DNA of 64,000 bases from Pandoraea apista (GTDB lineage: Bacteria; Pseudomonadota; Gammaproteobacteria; Burkholderiales; Burkholderiaceae). Position 1 is the stretch's first letter; each line of letters begins with the position of its first letter. Where the stretch lies: assembly GCF_001465595.2 (NCBI RefSeq), contig NZ_CP013481.2, positions 3,534,001-3,598,000 of the forward strand, written 5' to 3'. A program made the position numbers and the translations under genes. A model generated the notes under the pieces. The model did no database searches. It saw only the letters and a program-made list of their open reading frames with translations, and was not told where the DNA came from. Positions 8,032-16,239 of the stretch are shown here, piece by piece.

Positions 8032-9357
8032 TCACATCTTGTAGCAGGCGGGCGTGATTCCCTTCTCTTTGGCGTACTGTTTGGCCGATGCCTCAAAGAG
8101 CGGGTGAATCAAACGCCGGTTGCCCTCGATCCAGTCGGACACGAGCACCCACTTGGCACCGTCCCATTGCTGAATACGCACCTTGCCCGACCCCTCGTGA
8201 TCCTCGCAACTCGTCTTGATGTCGGGCAGCAAACCGGTGGCGCCGAGCGCCTTGAGCCGGGCGGCGTCGATATTCAGGTTCTCAAGCGCCCAGCGCACCT
8301 GCACCGGGGTCATGACCTTGCCCTTGCCGAACTTGTTCTGCGCCGTGTTGAGCGCTTCGACCGTGGCCACCGCCGCCGAAACGCCGCGGTTATAAAGCAC
8401 CGAACCGACCTTCGACGGGTCTTGCATATTGCCCTTGCCCGCGCCGTAGACCACTTTCTCGATATCGGCAATCAACGGTACCTGCTTGCCCGCCACGTTC
8501 CACGTTGCGCTCATGTACCCCTTGGCTGCCGCGCCCGCCGGAATGGTGTCTTCCTCTGAACCGGCCCACCAGCTACCCACGATCTTCTCGCGCGGATAGC
8601 CCACCTTTTGCGCCGCCTTGAGCGCCGTCTGGTTCATCACGCCCCAACCCCAGAACACCACGTAGTCGGGATTCTCCTGACGGATGCGCAGCCACTGCGC
8701 GCCCTGTTCGTTACCCGGATGCGCTACCGGAATCTCGATCAGGTTGAATTTATTGATCTTCGACTCTGCCTGCATGGCGACGATCGGTTCCTTGCCGTAG
8801 GCCGAGTCGTGATAGAGGAAGACGATTTTCTTGCCATTGAGCGAGCCGCCGTTCTTGTCCGCGAGGAACTTGATGATGGCCGACGCCTGCATCTGATACG
8901 TGGTGACCAGCGGGAACGCCCACGGGAATACCGTGCCGTCCACCGCGTCGGTACGGCCGTAGCCCATCATCACCAGCGGCACCTGATCGGTCGCCGTCTT
9001 GTCGATCAGCGCGTACGAAATGCCGGTAGCCATGACGTGATACGCCGTGCCCTTGGTCACCGGGTTCTTGCCCTTGAGGCGCTCGTAGCACTCCACTCCC
9101 TTGGCGTTGTTGTACTCGGTCTCGCACTCTTCCCATGTGAGCTTGACGCCATTGACGCCGCCGTTCTTCAGATTCACGTATTGCAGATAGTCGATGAAAC
9201 CGCCATAGAACGACTGTCCGTTCGCGCCATACGGCCCGACGCGATAGTCAGCGAGCGCGATGAACTGATCATTCGATTGTGCGAACGACACGCCCACGCT
9301 CCCCATGCCGAGCACGAGCGCCGTACCCAACGAGACCGCCAAGTGTTTCGTGTTCAT
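8032..9357 (-). CDS. Periplasmic binding protein of a Liv-type ABC importer
   Basis: A 441-residue type I periplasmic binding protein. A signal peptide occupies about residues 1-26, ending in VGVSFA before QSNDQF. The mature part contains DYRVGPYGANGQ and ATWNVAGKQVP, typical of the large binding proteins encoded beside acyl-CoA ligases, not of leucine-binding LivK itself. The ATG follows a good ribosome site (ggagacac). It should capture the substrate for the permeases at 9439-11496. The ligand is unknown; an aromatic or fatty acid-type carboxylate would fit the flanking ligases. Confidence 0.83.
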   Translation of the reverse strand: MNTKHLAVSLGTALVLGMGSVGVSFAQSNDQFIALADYRVGPYGANGQSFYGGFIDYLQYVNLKNGGVNGVKLTWEECETEYNNAKGVECYERLKGKNPVTKGTAYHVMATGISYALIDKTATDQVPLVMMGYGRTDAVDGTVFPWAFPLVTTYQMQASAIIKFLADKNGGSLNGKKIVFLYHDSAYGKEPIVAMQAESKINKFNLIEIPVAHPGNEQGAQWLRIRQENPDYVVFWGWGVMNQTALKAAQKVGYPREKIVGSWWAGSEEDTIPAGAAAKGYMSATWNVAGKQVPLIADIEKVVYGAGKGNMQDPSKVGSVLYNRGVSAAVATVEALNTAQNKFGKGKVMTPVQVRWALENLNIDAARLKALGATGLLPDIKTSCEDHEGSGKVRIQQWDGAKWVLVSDWIEGNRRLIHPLFEASAKQYAKEKGITPACYKM

Positions 9358-9438
9358 GCTGTGTCTCCATCTGTGGTTTTATTCATGGCAAAACGTGTCT
9401 GGCAGCGCGCAACTCCCGGTGCGCGAACCAGGCGAAAC

Positions 9439-10515
9439 TCAATGCGGGAAGGGCCAGATGCGCAGCTTCTCCTTGGCAATCTGCCAGAGCCGCGCCAGCC
9501 CGTGCGGTTCGACAATCAGGAAAAAGATGATGAGACCGCCAAACACCATCAACTGAATATGCGAGACGGTCGCGTTGGTGAACGGCAAATGCAGGAACGA
9601 GGCGATCGCAGGCAGTGTGCTGTCGAGCAGAATCGGCAGCAGCAGAATGAAGGCAGCCCCCAGAAAGCTGCCGAGAATGCTGCCCACGCCGCCAATAATG
9701 ATCATGAACAGAATGCGGAACGACAGATCAAGCGAGAAGCCGTCGGGCTCGACTGAACCGAGATAGCAGTAGGCATAGAGCGCACCTGCCACGCCGCAAT
9801 AGAAGGAACTCACGGCGAAGGCCAGCAACTTCACCCGCATGAGCGGAATGCCGATCACTTCGGCCGCCACGTCCATGTCGCGCACCGCCATCCAGGCACG
9901 GCCAATGTGGGAGCGCACCAGATTCTTCGCCACCAGCGCCATGACCGTCACCACCCCCAGCACGAACAGGTATTTGCGCACCGGCGTATCGATGTCCACC
10001 CCAAGAATGGAGATCTTCTGCGCGGTGATCACGCCCGACGAACTATTGTTTGAGAGCCACGGAAACTTCGTGAGTACCCATAGCACGAAGAACTGCGCCG
10101 CGAGCGTGGCGACCGCCAGATAGAAGCCCTTGATGCGAAGCGACGGCAAGCCGAACGCGATACCGACGAGTGCCGCACAGACACCTCCGAGGGCGAACGA
10201 GGCGAGAATCGGCATGCCCTCGATACGCAACTGAAAGTTGTACGAGGCATAGGCGCCGACCGCCATGAACGCTGCCGTGCCCAGCGACAGCTGCCCGGCG
10301 TAGCCCGTCAGGAGATTCAGACCGAGCGCGGCGAGCGAGAACACCAGAAACGGCACCAGAATCGCCGTCAGCCAGTACTCGGTGGCAACCCACGGCAACA
10401 CGCCGAAGGCTATGGCGAGCACCGTACACACAGCGATTCGATCCTGCCGGATCGGGAAAATCTGACTGTCGGCTTCGTAAGATGTCTTGAACTGCCCAGC
10501 TTCGCGATAGAACAT
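9439..10515 (-). CDS. ABC importer permease, LivM type
   Basis: A 358-residue polytopic membrane protein with the LivM block LGLNLLTGYAGQLSLGTAAF and a later IIGGVGSILGSFLGAAF segment that contacts the ATPase. It pairs with the LivH-type permease to form the membrane channel. The gene sits between the binding-protein and LivH-type genes, 81 and 66 bases away, on the same strand, so co-transcription is likely. Confidence 0.84.
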   Translation of the reverse strand: MFYREAGQFKTSYEADSQIFPIRQDRIAVCTVLAIAFGVLPWVATEYWLTAILVPFLVFSLAALGLNLLTGYAGQLSLGTAAFMAVGAYASYNFQLRIEGMPILASFALGGVCAALVGIAFGLPSLRIKGFYLAVATLAAQFFVLWVLTKFPWLSNNSSSGVITAQKISILGVDIDTPVRKYLFVLGVVTVMALVAKNLVRSHIGRAWMAVRDMDVAAEVIGIPLMRVKLLAFAVSSFYCGVAGALYAYCYLGSVEPDGFSLDLSFRILFMIIIGGVGSILGSFLGAAFILLLPILLDSTLPAIASFLHLPFTNATVSHIQLMVFGGLIIFFLIVEPHGLARLWQIAKEKLRIWPFPH

Positions 10516-10546
10516 GTATGGCCTCTGCGATGAATGCTTGCGCGTA

Positions 10547-10567
10547 CGTCCTGCGTCCTGCGTCCTG
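10547..10567. repeat. Three tandem copies of CGTCCTG
   Basis: Exact heptamer repeats at 10547-10553, 10554-10560 and 10561-10567 in the 66-base gap between the two permease genes. Three seven-base copies could vary by slippage, but the gap is non-coding and no effect is evident. Confidence 0.6.
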
Positions 10568-10581
10568 AGCCGACCGCCGGT

Positions 10582-11496
10582 TCAGACCCGATCGATATGC
10601 CGCTCGCCGAACAGCCCCTCTGGGCGAACCAGCAGGAACAGCAGTGCGAAGACATACGGGAACCAGCCCTCGATACCGCCGAAATTCCCGCCGAACTGAC
10701 TTTGCAGCAGTTGCGGCACGTAGATCTCCGCAAGCTTCTCCGCCGCACCGATGATCAATCCGCCGACAATCGCGCCGGGGATCGATGTGAAGCCACCGAG
10801 AATCAAGACGGGCAGCGCCTTGAGCGCGGTCATCGTCAGGGCAAACTGCACACCGTTGCGCGAGCCCCAGAGCATGCCCGCCACCAGCGCGACAAACCCC
10901 GACACGCTCCACACCACCACCCAGATCCGTTGCAACGGAATGCCCAGCGAGAGCGCCGCCTGATGATCGTCGGCCACCGCACGCAGTGCCCGGCCAATGC
11001 TCGTCGCCTTGAAGAACAGTGCGAGCAGCGCGACCAGCACGGCCGCAATGCCCGCCGCGGCGAGATCGAAGCTGCTGACCAGCACACCGGTGGAGTCCAT
11101 GATCGACGCAATGGGCTCGTCGACGATACCCAGCGACAGCGCCCGCACCTCGTTGCCCCACAGCAGCGGCGCCAGCCCTTCGAGGAAGAACGACAGACCG
11201 ATAGTGGCCATGAACAACGTAATGGGCGACTGATTCACCAGTTTTCGCAACACGAACCGTTCCGTAGCGACACCGACCAACACCATGACACCGAACGCGC
11301 CGATGGCGGCCAGCCACAGCGGCAAACCTCGCTCCATCAATCCGACGACCGAGAGCGCCGCGAAATACACCATCGCGCCCTGCGCGAAGTTGAATACGCC
11401 CGAGGCCTTGAAGATCAGCACAAAGCCCAGCGCGACAAGCGAGTACATCACCCCCGAGAGCAACCCGCCGATCAGGATTTCCAGAAAGAACTGCAT
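10582..11496 (-). CDS. ABC importer permease, LivH type
   Basis: A 304-residue membrane protein with the LivH N-terminal block GLLSGVMYSLVALGFVLIFK followed by GVFNFAQGAM, and the ATPase-contact segment LGGFTSIPGAIVGG. ATG 11496 is preferred over an in-frame TTG 12 bases upstream because ggagac is correctly spaced before the ATG and lies too close to the TTG. It forms the translocation path with the LivM-type subunit. Confidence 0.84.
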   Translation of the reverse strand: MQFFLEILIGGLLSGVMYSLVALGFVLIFKASGVFNFAQGAMVYFAALSVVGLMERGLPLWLAAIGAFGVMVLVGVATERFVLRKLVNQSPITLFMATIGLSFFLEGLAPLLWGNEVRALSLGIVDEPIASIMDSTGVLVSSFDLAAAGIAAVLVALLALFFKATSIGRALRAVADDHQAALSLGIPLQRIWVVVWSVSGFVALVAGMLWGSRNGVQFALTMTALKALPVLILGGFTSIPGAIVGGLIIGAAEKLAEIYVPQLLQSQFGGNFGGIEGWFPYVFALLFLLVRPEGLFGERHIDRV

Positions 11497-11577
11497 CGAT
11501 GTCTCCAAGTTGCCTGCACGCCCTCGCGCCCTGCCGATCGCTGCCTGACCCGCCGCGCGTCGCTTATCGTCTACCTG

Positions 11578-12384
11578 TCATGCCGCAGCAGGCATGCCCT
11601 GCGCGGCGCCCAGATAGGCGCGTATGACCTCCGGATCGCTTCTGACCTCGGCGGGCGTTCCGTCGCCGATCTTCTTGCCATAGTCGAGCACCACGACCCG
11701 GTCGGAAATATCCATCACCACGCCCATGTCGTGCTCGATCAGCACGATGGTCGTGCCGAACTCTTCGTTCACTTCGAGTATGAAGCGGCACATGTCGCGC
11801 TTTTCTTCCAGATTCATGCCGGCCATCGGCTCATCGAGCAACAGCAGTTCCGGCTCGGCGGCCAGCGCACGTGCCAGCTCGACACGCTTTTGCAGGCCAT
11901 ACGGCAGTCGCCCGACCGGCGTCTTTCGGATGTGCTGGATTTCGAGAAAGTCGATGATCTCCTCGACCTTGGCGCGATTGGCCATTTCTTCCCGCCGCGC
12001 CTGCCCCCACCAGATCGCGCTGGCGAGCAGGCCCGAGCGCATCCGGGTGTTGCGGCCCGTCATGATGTTGTCGAGCACCGTCATGCCCTTGAACAGGGCG
12101 ATGTTCTGGAACGTGCGGGCCACCCCTTGACGTGCGGCCGACGTCGGATGCATACGTTGTCTCACCTGCCCACGGAAAACGATCGTGCCCTGCTGCGGGT
12201 GGTAGACCCCATTGATCACGTTGAGCATGGAACTCTTGCCCGCGCCGTTCGGGCCGATGATGGCGCGGACCTCGTGCTCCAGAACGTTGAACGAGATGTC
12301 CGTCAACGCCTTCACGCCACCAAACGACAGGCTGATGTGCTGCAAATCGAGCAAGATGTCGCCGGTTTTGCGGTTATCGTTCAT
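11578..12384 (-). CDS. ABC importer ATPase, LivG type
   Basis: A 268-residue nucleotide-binding protein. Walker A is GPNGAGKSS, Walker B is LLLLDEPMAGMN and the switch region is VLIEHDMGVVMDISDRVVVL. The usual LSGGQ signature is altered to LPYGLQKRVELARAL, as in related LivG proteins of ligase-linked clusters. The ATG follows a strong site (aggagaagg). The first transporter gene after the ligase at 12445, it lies 60 bases downstream of it, consistent with one transcript. Confidence 0.84.
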   Translation of the reverse strand: MNDNRKTGDILLDLQHISLSFGGVKALTDISFNVLEHEVRAIIGPNGAGKSSMLNVINGVYHPQQGTIVFRGQVRQRMHPTSAARQGVARTFQNIALFKGMTVLDNIMTGRNTRMRSGLLASAIWWGQARREEMANRAKVEEIIDFLEIQHIRKTPVGRLPYGLQKRVELARALAAEPELLLLDEPMAGMNLEEKRDMCRFILEVNEEFGTTIVLIEHDMGVVMDISDRVVVLDYGKKIGDGTPAEVRSDPEVIRAYLGAAQGMPAAA

Positions 12385-12444
12385 GCCTTTCCTTCTCCTG
12401 CGAAATGCCTGGCTGAGTGCCGGTGAGGGGGAACGTTGCGAACG

Positions 12445-14418
12445 TCAGGCGGCGCAGCGCAATTTCTCAGGCGCAGGGTCGTCGACAGGCGCCCGCGCAC
12501 CCACCACGCGAGCGGAATGGATCGTGAGCGTGGCGCTCACGCTGCCCTCGCGTCCGTCTTCGAACTTCACGCGGGTCTCGATGAATTGCGTCGACTTGCC
12601 CGAATAAAATGCGTCGACCAGCACGCCGTACTTTTGTGCGATGAATGCGCGACGCACCTTGCGCGTGCGCGTAAGCTCGTCGTCGTCCGGGTCCAGTTCC
12701 TTGTGCAGAATCACGAAGCGCCGAATCTGTGCCGCCGAGAAGGCCGGCTCCTTGGCGAGATCCGCGTTCACGGCGTCCACGCACCCCAGAATCAGTTCGG
12801 CAACACGAGGATTGCCGGCAAGATCGACATACCCCGCATACGCGAGGCTCTGCCGCTCCGCCCAATTGCCCACGGCGTCCATGTCGATGTTGATGAACGC
12901 GCACACGCCGTCGCGTCCGTCTCCAAATGCGACCGCTTCCTTGATGTACGCGAAGAACTTGAGTTTGTTCTCGATGTATTTCGGCGCGAACAACGAACCG
13001 CAGGCGAGCTTGCCCACGTCTTTCGCGCGATCGATGATGCGCAGATGACCGTCTGCGTCGATGATGCCCGCATCGCCCGTGCGGAAATACCCGGCCTCGT
13101 CGAGCGCTTCGCGCGTGGCGTCGGGCCGTTTGTAGTACTCCTTGAGCAATCCCACGCCGCGCACCAGCACTTCTCCGGTATCGGCAATCTTGATTTCCAT
13201 GCCCGGTGCTACCGGCCCCACGCTGTCGAATCGCACTTCACGATCCGGTTGCAGACAGACATAGGCACACGTCTCCGTCTGCCCGTAGAACTGTTTCAGG
13301 TTGATACCGATTGCGCGATAAAAGCGGAAGAGATCCGGCCCGATGGCCTCCCCGGCGGTATATGCCGTGCGAATCCGACTCATGCCAAGCGTGTTGCGCA
13401 GCGGCCCGTAGACGCAGAGATTGCCCAGCGCATATTGCAGTCTGTCGAGGAGCGGCACCGGGCGCCGGTCGAGCACCGCCGCACCGCAACGGTTCGCTAC
13501 GGTCATGAAATGCGCGAACATCTTCCGTTTGAAGCGATTCGCATCTTCCATACGGATCATCACCTGTGTCAGCACATTTTCATAAACGCGTGGCGGTGCG
13601 AAGTAGTAGGTCGGGCCGATCTCGCGCATGTCTGTCGCGATGGTGTCGGGCGACTCCGGGCAATTGACGGTGAACCCCGTCACCAGCGCCTGTGCGTAAG
13701 AGAACAGATGATCGCCGACCCAGGCCATCGGCAGGTAGGAGAGCACCTCGTCGCCAGGGGAGAGCCTGTCGAACGTGCTGCCATGAAACGCCGCACCGAT
13801 CAGGCCTGCGTGCGAGTGGCACACCCCCTTGGGTTTGCCGGTCGTGCCCGACGTGTAGAGAATCGTTGCCGTGTCGTCGGGATCGACGCTCGCGACCGCC
13901 TCGTCGAAGTAGCGCGGATGTCTGGCGTTGAAGTCGCGCCCCTGCGCCACGGCATCAGCGTAAGACAGCAAACCTGCGGCGTTGTAATTGCGCAGCCCTC
14001 GCGGGTCCTCGTAGATGATGGTCGACAGGCGCGGCACGCGCTCGCGCAACTCGAGCAGCTTATCGACCTGCTCCTGATCTTCAACGATGGCAAAGTCGAT
14101 TTCGGCGTCGTCGAGCACATGGATCATTTCCGCCGCGACGGCGTCCTGATACAACGGCACAGCCACGCCGCCCAGTGCTTGTGCGGCCGTCATGGCCCAG
14201 TACAGGCGCACACGGTTGTTGCCGACGATAGCGAGGTTATCCCCGCGCCTGAACCCGGCTGCCGCCAACGCGCAGGCCAGCATCCGGACTTCGTGCGCGG
14301 CCTCCTGCCAGCTCCAGCTTTGCCAGATCCCCAGATCTTTTTCCCGATACGCCGTGCGGGCGCCGCGCGTTGCAGCATGGGCCAGCAATAAACGCGGGAA
14401 AGTGGTCCGCTCCTGCAT
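12445..14418 (-). CDS. Long-chain-type AMP-dependent acyl-CoA ligase (FadD15-like)
   Basis: A 657-residue adenylate-forming enzyme. The P-loop is ILYTSGTTGKPKG, the A5 block is QFYGQTETCAYV and the A7/A8 region is YFRTGDAGIIDADGHLRIID. The long insert and length place it with the FadD15/long-chain group. ATG 14418 is preceded by acaggagac; sequence further upstream in frame looks non-coding. It heads the minus-strand run of seven genes and is read away from the Crp/Fnr gene. It probably traps the imported acid as a CoA ester. Long-chain fatty acid, phenylacetate and other aryl-alkyl acids are all possible substrates. Confidence 0.8.
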   Translation of the reverse strand: MQERTTFPRLLLAHAATRGARTAYREKDLGIWQSWSWQEAAHEVRMLACALAAAGFRRGDNLAIVGNNRVRLYWAMTAAQALGGVAVPLYQDAVAAEMIHVLDDAEIDFAIVEDQEQVDKLLELRERVPRLSTIIYEDPRGLRNYNAAGLLSYADAVAQGRDFNARHPRYFDEAVASVDPDDTATILYTSGTTGKPKGVCHSHAGLIGAAFHGSTFDRLSPGDEVLSYLPMAWVGDHLFSYAQALVTGFTVNCPESPDTIATDMREIGPTYYFAPPRVYENVLTQVMIRMEDANRFKRKMFAHFMTVANRCGAAVLDRRPVPLLDRLQYALGNLCVYGPLRNTLGMSRIRTAYTAGEAIGPDLFRFYRAIGINLKQFYGQTETCAYVCLQPDREVRFDSVGPVAPGMEIKIADTGEVLVRGVGLLKEYYKRPDATREALDEAGYFRTGDAGIIDADGHLRIIDRAKDVGKLACGSLFAPKYIENKLKFFAYIKEAVAFGDGRDGVCAFINIDMDAVGNWAERQSLAYAGYVDLAGNPRVAELILGCVDAVNADLAKEPAFSAAQIRRFVILHKELDPDDDELTRTRKVRRAFIAQKYGVLVDAFYSGKSTQFIETRVKFEDGREGSVSATLTIHSARVVGARAPVDDPAPEKLRCAA

Positions 14419-14751
14419 GCCTGTCTCCTGTGTCTCGCCACGATTCGACGTCAGTCGAGGGGGAGTGGCGTGGCTCGGTCGGCGCGCGTGCGTGTGGCAC
14501 GCTCTCTCATTCTTTAGTGCGAGTCGCGTCTTGGAACGACGCTTTAATTCGGTCAACGGCTTAGTTTGCGAAAGTCTGCAATACGGAGCGACGACGGCTA
14601 TGCCCGGCAGTCTGCAGCTTCTATACTTGTGCTTCGGCGTCGTGTACGAACCGCCATGAATGCTTGTCTCGGCGCTGCCAGGCAAGGCGAAGATACCTCA
14701 TGGCTCACGGCGGATTTGTCACCCGGATGACAATCAAGGGAAAATCCCTAT
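14419..14751. promoter_or_regulatory. Divergent promoter region, ligase/transporter operon versus Crp/Fnr gene
   Basis: A 333-base non-coding interval between oppositely read genes. It should hold the promoters for the minus-strand ligase-transporter run and the plus-strand regulator. Its left half is less GC-rich than the flanking genes. The only strong structures I see are the palindrome at 14716-14733 and a GGGA-AAA-TCCC palindrome at 14738-14748. No second copy of the 14716 palindrome was found near the ligase start. Confidence 0.6.
14716..14733. promoter_or_regulatory. Perfect TTGTCA-N6-TGACAA palindrome before the Crp/Fnr gene
   Basis: TTGTCA (14716-14721) and TGACAA (14728-14733) are exact inverted repeats with a six-base centre (CCCGGA). 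The half-site spacing is that of Crp operators (TGTGA-N6-TCACA), but the half-site sequence differs. It ends 18 bases before the regulator ATG, a position suited to autoregulation. Identity as an operator is inferred. Confidence 0.6.
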
Positions 14752-15423
14752 ATGTCGCTCGAAACCCTGTTGCAGCGCAGCGCCTGGGCGCAAGGACTGA
14801 CGCCAGACCAGCGCGCACGCGTCGTCGCGGAGATTCAGGTGCGGCCCGTCGAGAACGGCGGCTACGTGTGCCGCAAAGGCGATCCCACGCACGCGTGGTT
14901 CGGTGTCATCGAAGGGTTGGTGAAGATTGCGACGGCATCGGCCAGTGGGAAGTCCGTAACGTTCACGGGCGTGCCGGCGGGTGCGTGGTTCGGTGAGGGG
15001 TCGGTGCTCAAGCGCGAAATCCGCAAGTACGACGTGATGGCGCTTCGCGACTCCGTCCTCGCGCACATGCCGATCGCCACGTTCGACTGGTTGCTCGATA
15101 CCAGCATTGCCTTCAACCGGTTTCTGACGCTCCAGCTCAACGAGCGTCTCGGCCAGTTCATTGCCGCGGTCGAACACGAGCGCTTGCTTGACACCGACGC
15201 CCGTGTCGCACGCTCGCTCTCCTCGATGTTCAATCCCAATCTGTACCCGTCCGATGACAACACCGTGCAGATTTCGCAGGAGGAATTGAGCTATCTCGCC
15301 GGGGTGTCGCGTCAGCGTGTCAATCTCGCACTCAAGGTGCTGGAGCAAGCCGGGTTGGTCAAGGTCGACTATGGCGTGCTGACGATTCTCGATCTGGAAG
15401 GGTTGCGCGAATTCGGCATGTAG
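14752..15423 (+). CDS. Crp/Fnr-family transcriptional regulator
   Basis: A 223-residue regulator with an N-terminal cyclic-nucleotide-type beta-barrel (about 15-120), a long dimer helix and a C-terminal winged helix (about 150-223). The helix-turn-helix is ISQEELSYLAGVSRQRVNLA. Only one cysteine is present, so an Fnr-type iron-sulphur cluster is unlikely. In the recognition helix the Crp R-E-x-x-x-R contacts become R-Q-x-x-x-L, predicting a non-canonical site. It is divergent from the ligase-transporter run and probably controls it. The ATG has only a weak upstream aaggg, itself part of a small palindrome. Confidence 0.85.
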   Translation: MSLETLLQRSAWAQGLTPDQRARVVAEIQVRPVENGGYVCRKGDPTHAWFGVIEGLVKIATASASGKSVTFTGVPAGAWFGEGSVLKREIRKYDVMALRDSVLAHMPIATFDWLLDTSIAFNRFLTLQLNERLGQFIAAVEHERLLDTDARVARSLSSMFNPNLYPSDDNTVQISQEELSYLAGVSRQRVNLALKVLEQAGLVKVDYGVLTILDLEGLREFGM

Positions 15424-15510
15424 GCGCGCCGCGCCATTACCTTGCCGCCACCCGGCACTCAGCGCAGAATTGAGATTTTGCAGACTGCCCCGTCCCCAGA
15501 GTCCCTCCCT

Positions 15511-16128
15511 ATGTCCACAACCGTATCCCCGGCTGACGAAATGCGACCTACGCTGGTTGGCCGCAGCGTCGAACTCCATCCCCTTGAAGCCCATCATGCA
15601 CCGGCGCTCCTCGCAGCGGCGGCAGACGGAGAACTTTGGAATTTGAAAGTGACCGTCGTGCCCGGCCCCGAGACAGTCGGCGGTTATGTCGACAAGGCAT
15701 TGAAGGGACGCGAAGACGGCACCGTCATCCCGTTCGTCCTCGTGTCGAAGGCGACGGGAAAGGTTGTCGGCAGCACGCGATTCTGGAAAATCGACCGCGC
15801 GAATCGGAAGCTGGAAATCGGACACACCTGGTTAAGCGCCTCGGCCCAACGCTCGAGCATCAACACGGAAGCCAAATACCTGCTGCTCACGTTCGCCTTC
15901 GAGACACTGCAATGTGTTCGCGTGCAATTCACAACCGACGAGTTGAACGAGAAGTCACGCGCGGCCATCTTGCGCATCGGCGCCAAACAGGAGGGCATCG
16001 TTCGCCACGAACGCATCATGCCCGACGGCCGCAAGCGCAACTCGGTGCGCTTCAGCATCATCGATGACGAGTGGCCCGAGGTGAAGGCCGCGCTGGAGGG
16101 AAGACTCGGGCACGGGCCGACCGGCTAA
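15511..16128 (+). CDS. GNAT acetyltransferase (RimJ/RimL type)
   Basis: A 205-residue GCN5-related N-acetyltransferase resembling the RimJ/RimL group. The core runs from VGRSVELHPLEAHHAPAL through VVGSTRFWKID and IGHTWLSASAQRSSINTEAK to RIGAKQEGIVRHERIMPDGR. ATG 15511 is chosen over earlier in-frame alternatives since the family begins close to it. Substrate could be a protein N-terminus or a small amine. It is read in the same direction as the Crp/Fnr gene 88 bases upstream, with no clear functional link. Confidence 0.78.
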   Translation: MSTTVSPADEMRPTLVGRSVELHPLEAHHAPALLAAAADGELWNLKVTVVPGPETVGGYVDKALKGREDGTVIPFVLVSKATGKVVGSTRFWKIDRANRKLEIGHTWLSASAQRSSINTEAKYLLLTFAFETLQCVRVQFTTDELNEKSRAAILRIGAKQEGIVRHERIMPDGRKRNSVRFSIIDDEWPEVKAALEGRLGHGPTG

Positions 16129-16148
16129 TCGCCTGATCGGCCATCACA

Positions 16149-16196
16149 GCCTCATCACCTCGTAGCCTCATCATCTCGTAGTCTCGTCGCTTCGTC
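16149..16196. repeat. Three 16-base tandem repeats, the third degenerate
   Basis: GCCTCATCACCTCGTA (16149-16164) is followed by a copy with one change (16165-16180) and a more diverged copy (16181-16196). They fill the gap between two convergent genes. They are non-coding and carry no hairpin. Confidence 0.65.
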
Positions 16197-16239
16197 GACT
16201 CGCTGCGCCGCAGCCCCTTCACTCACCGGCGCCGCGACA

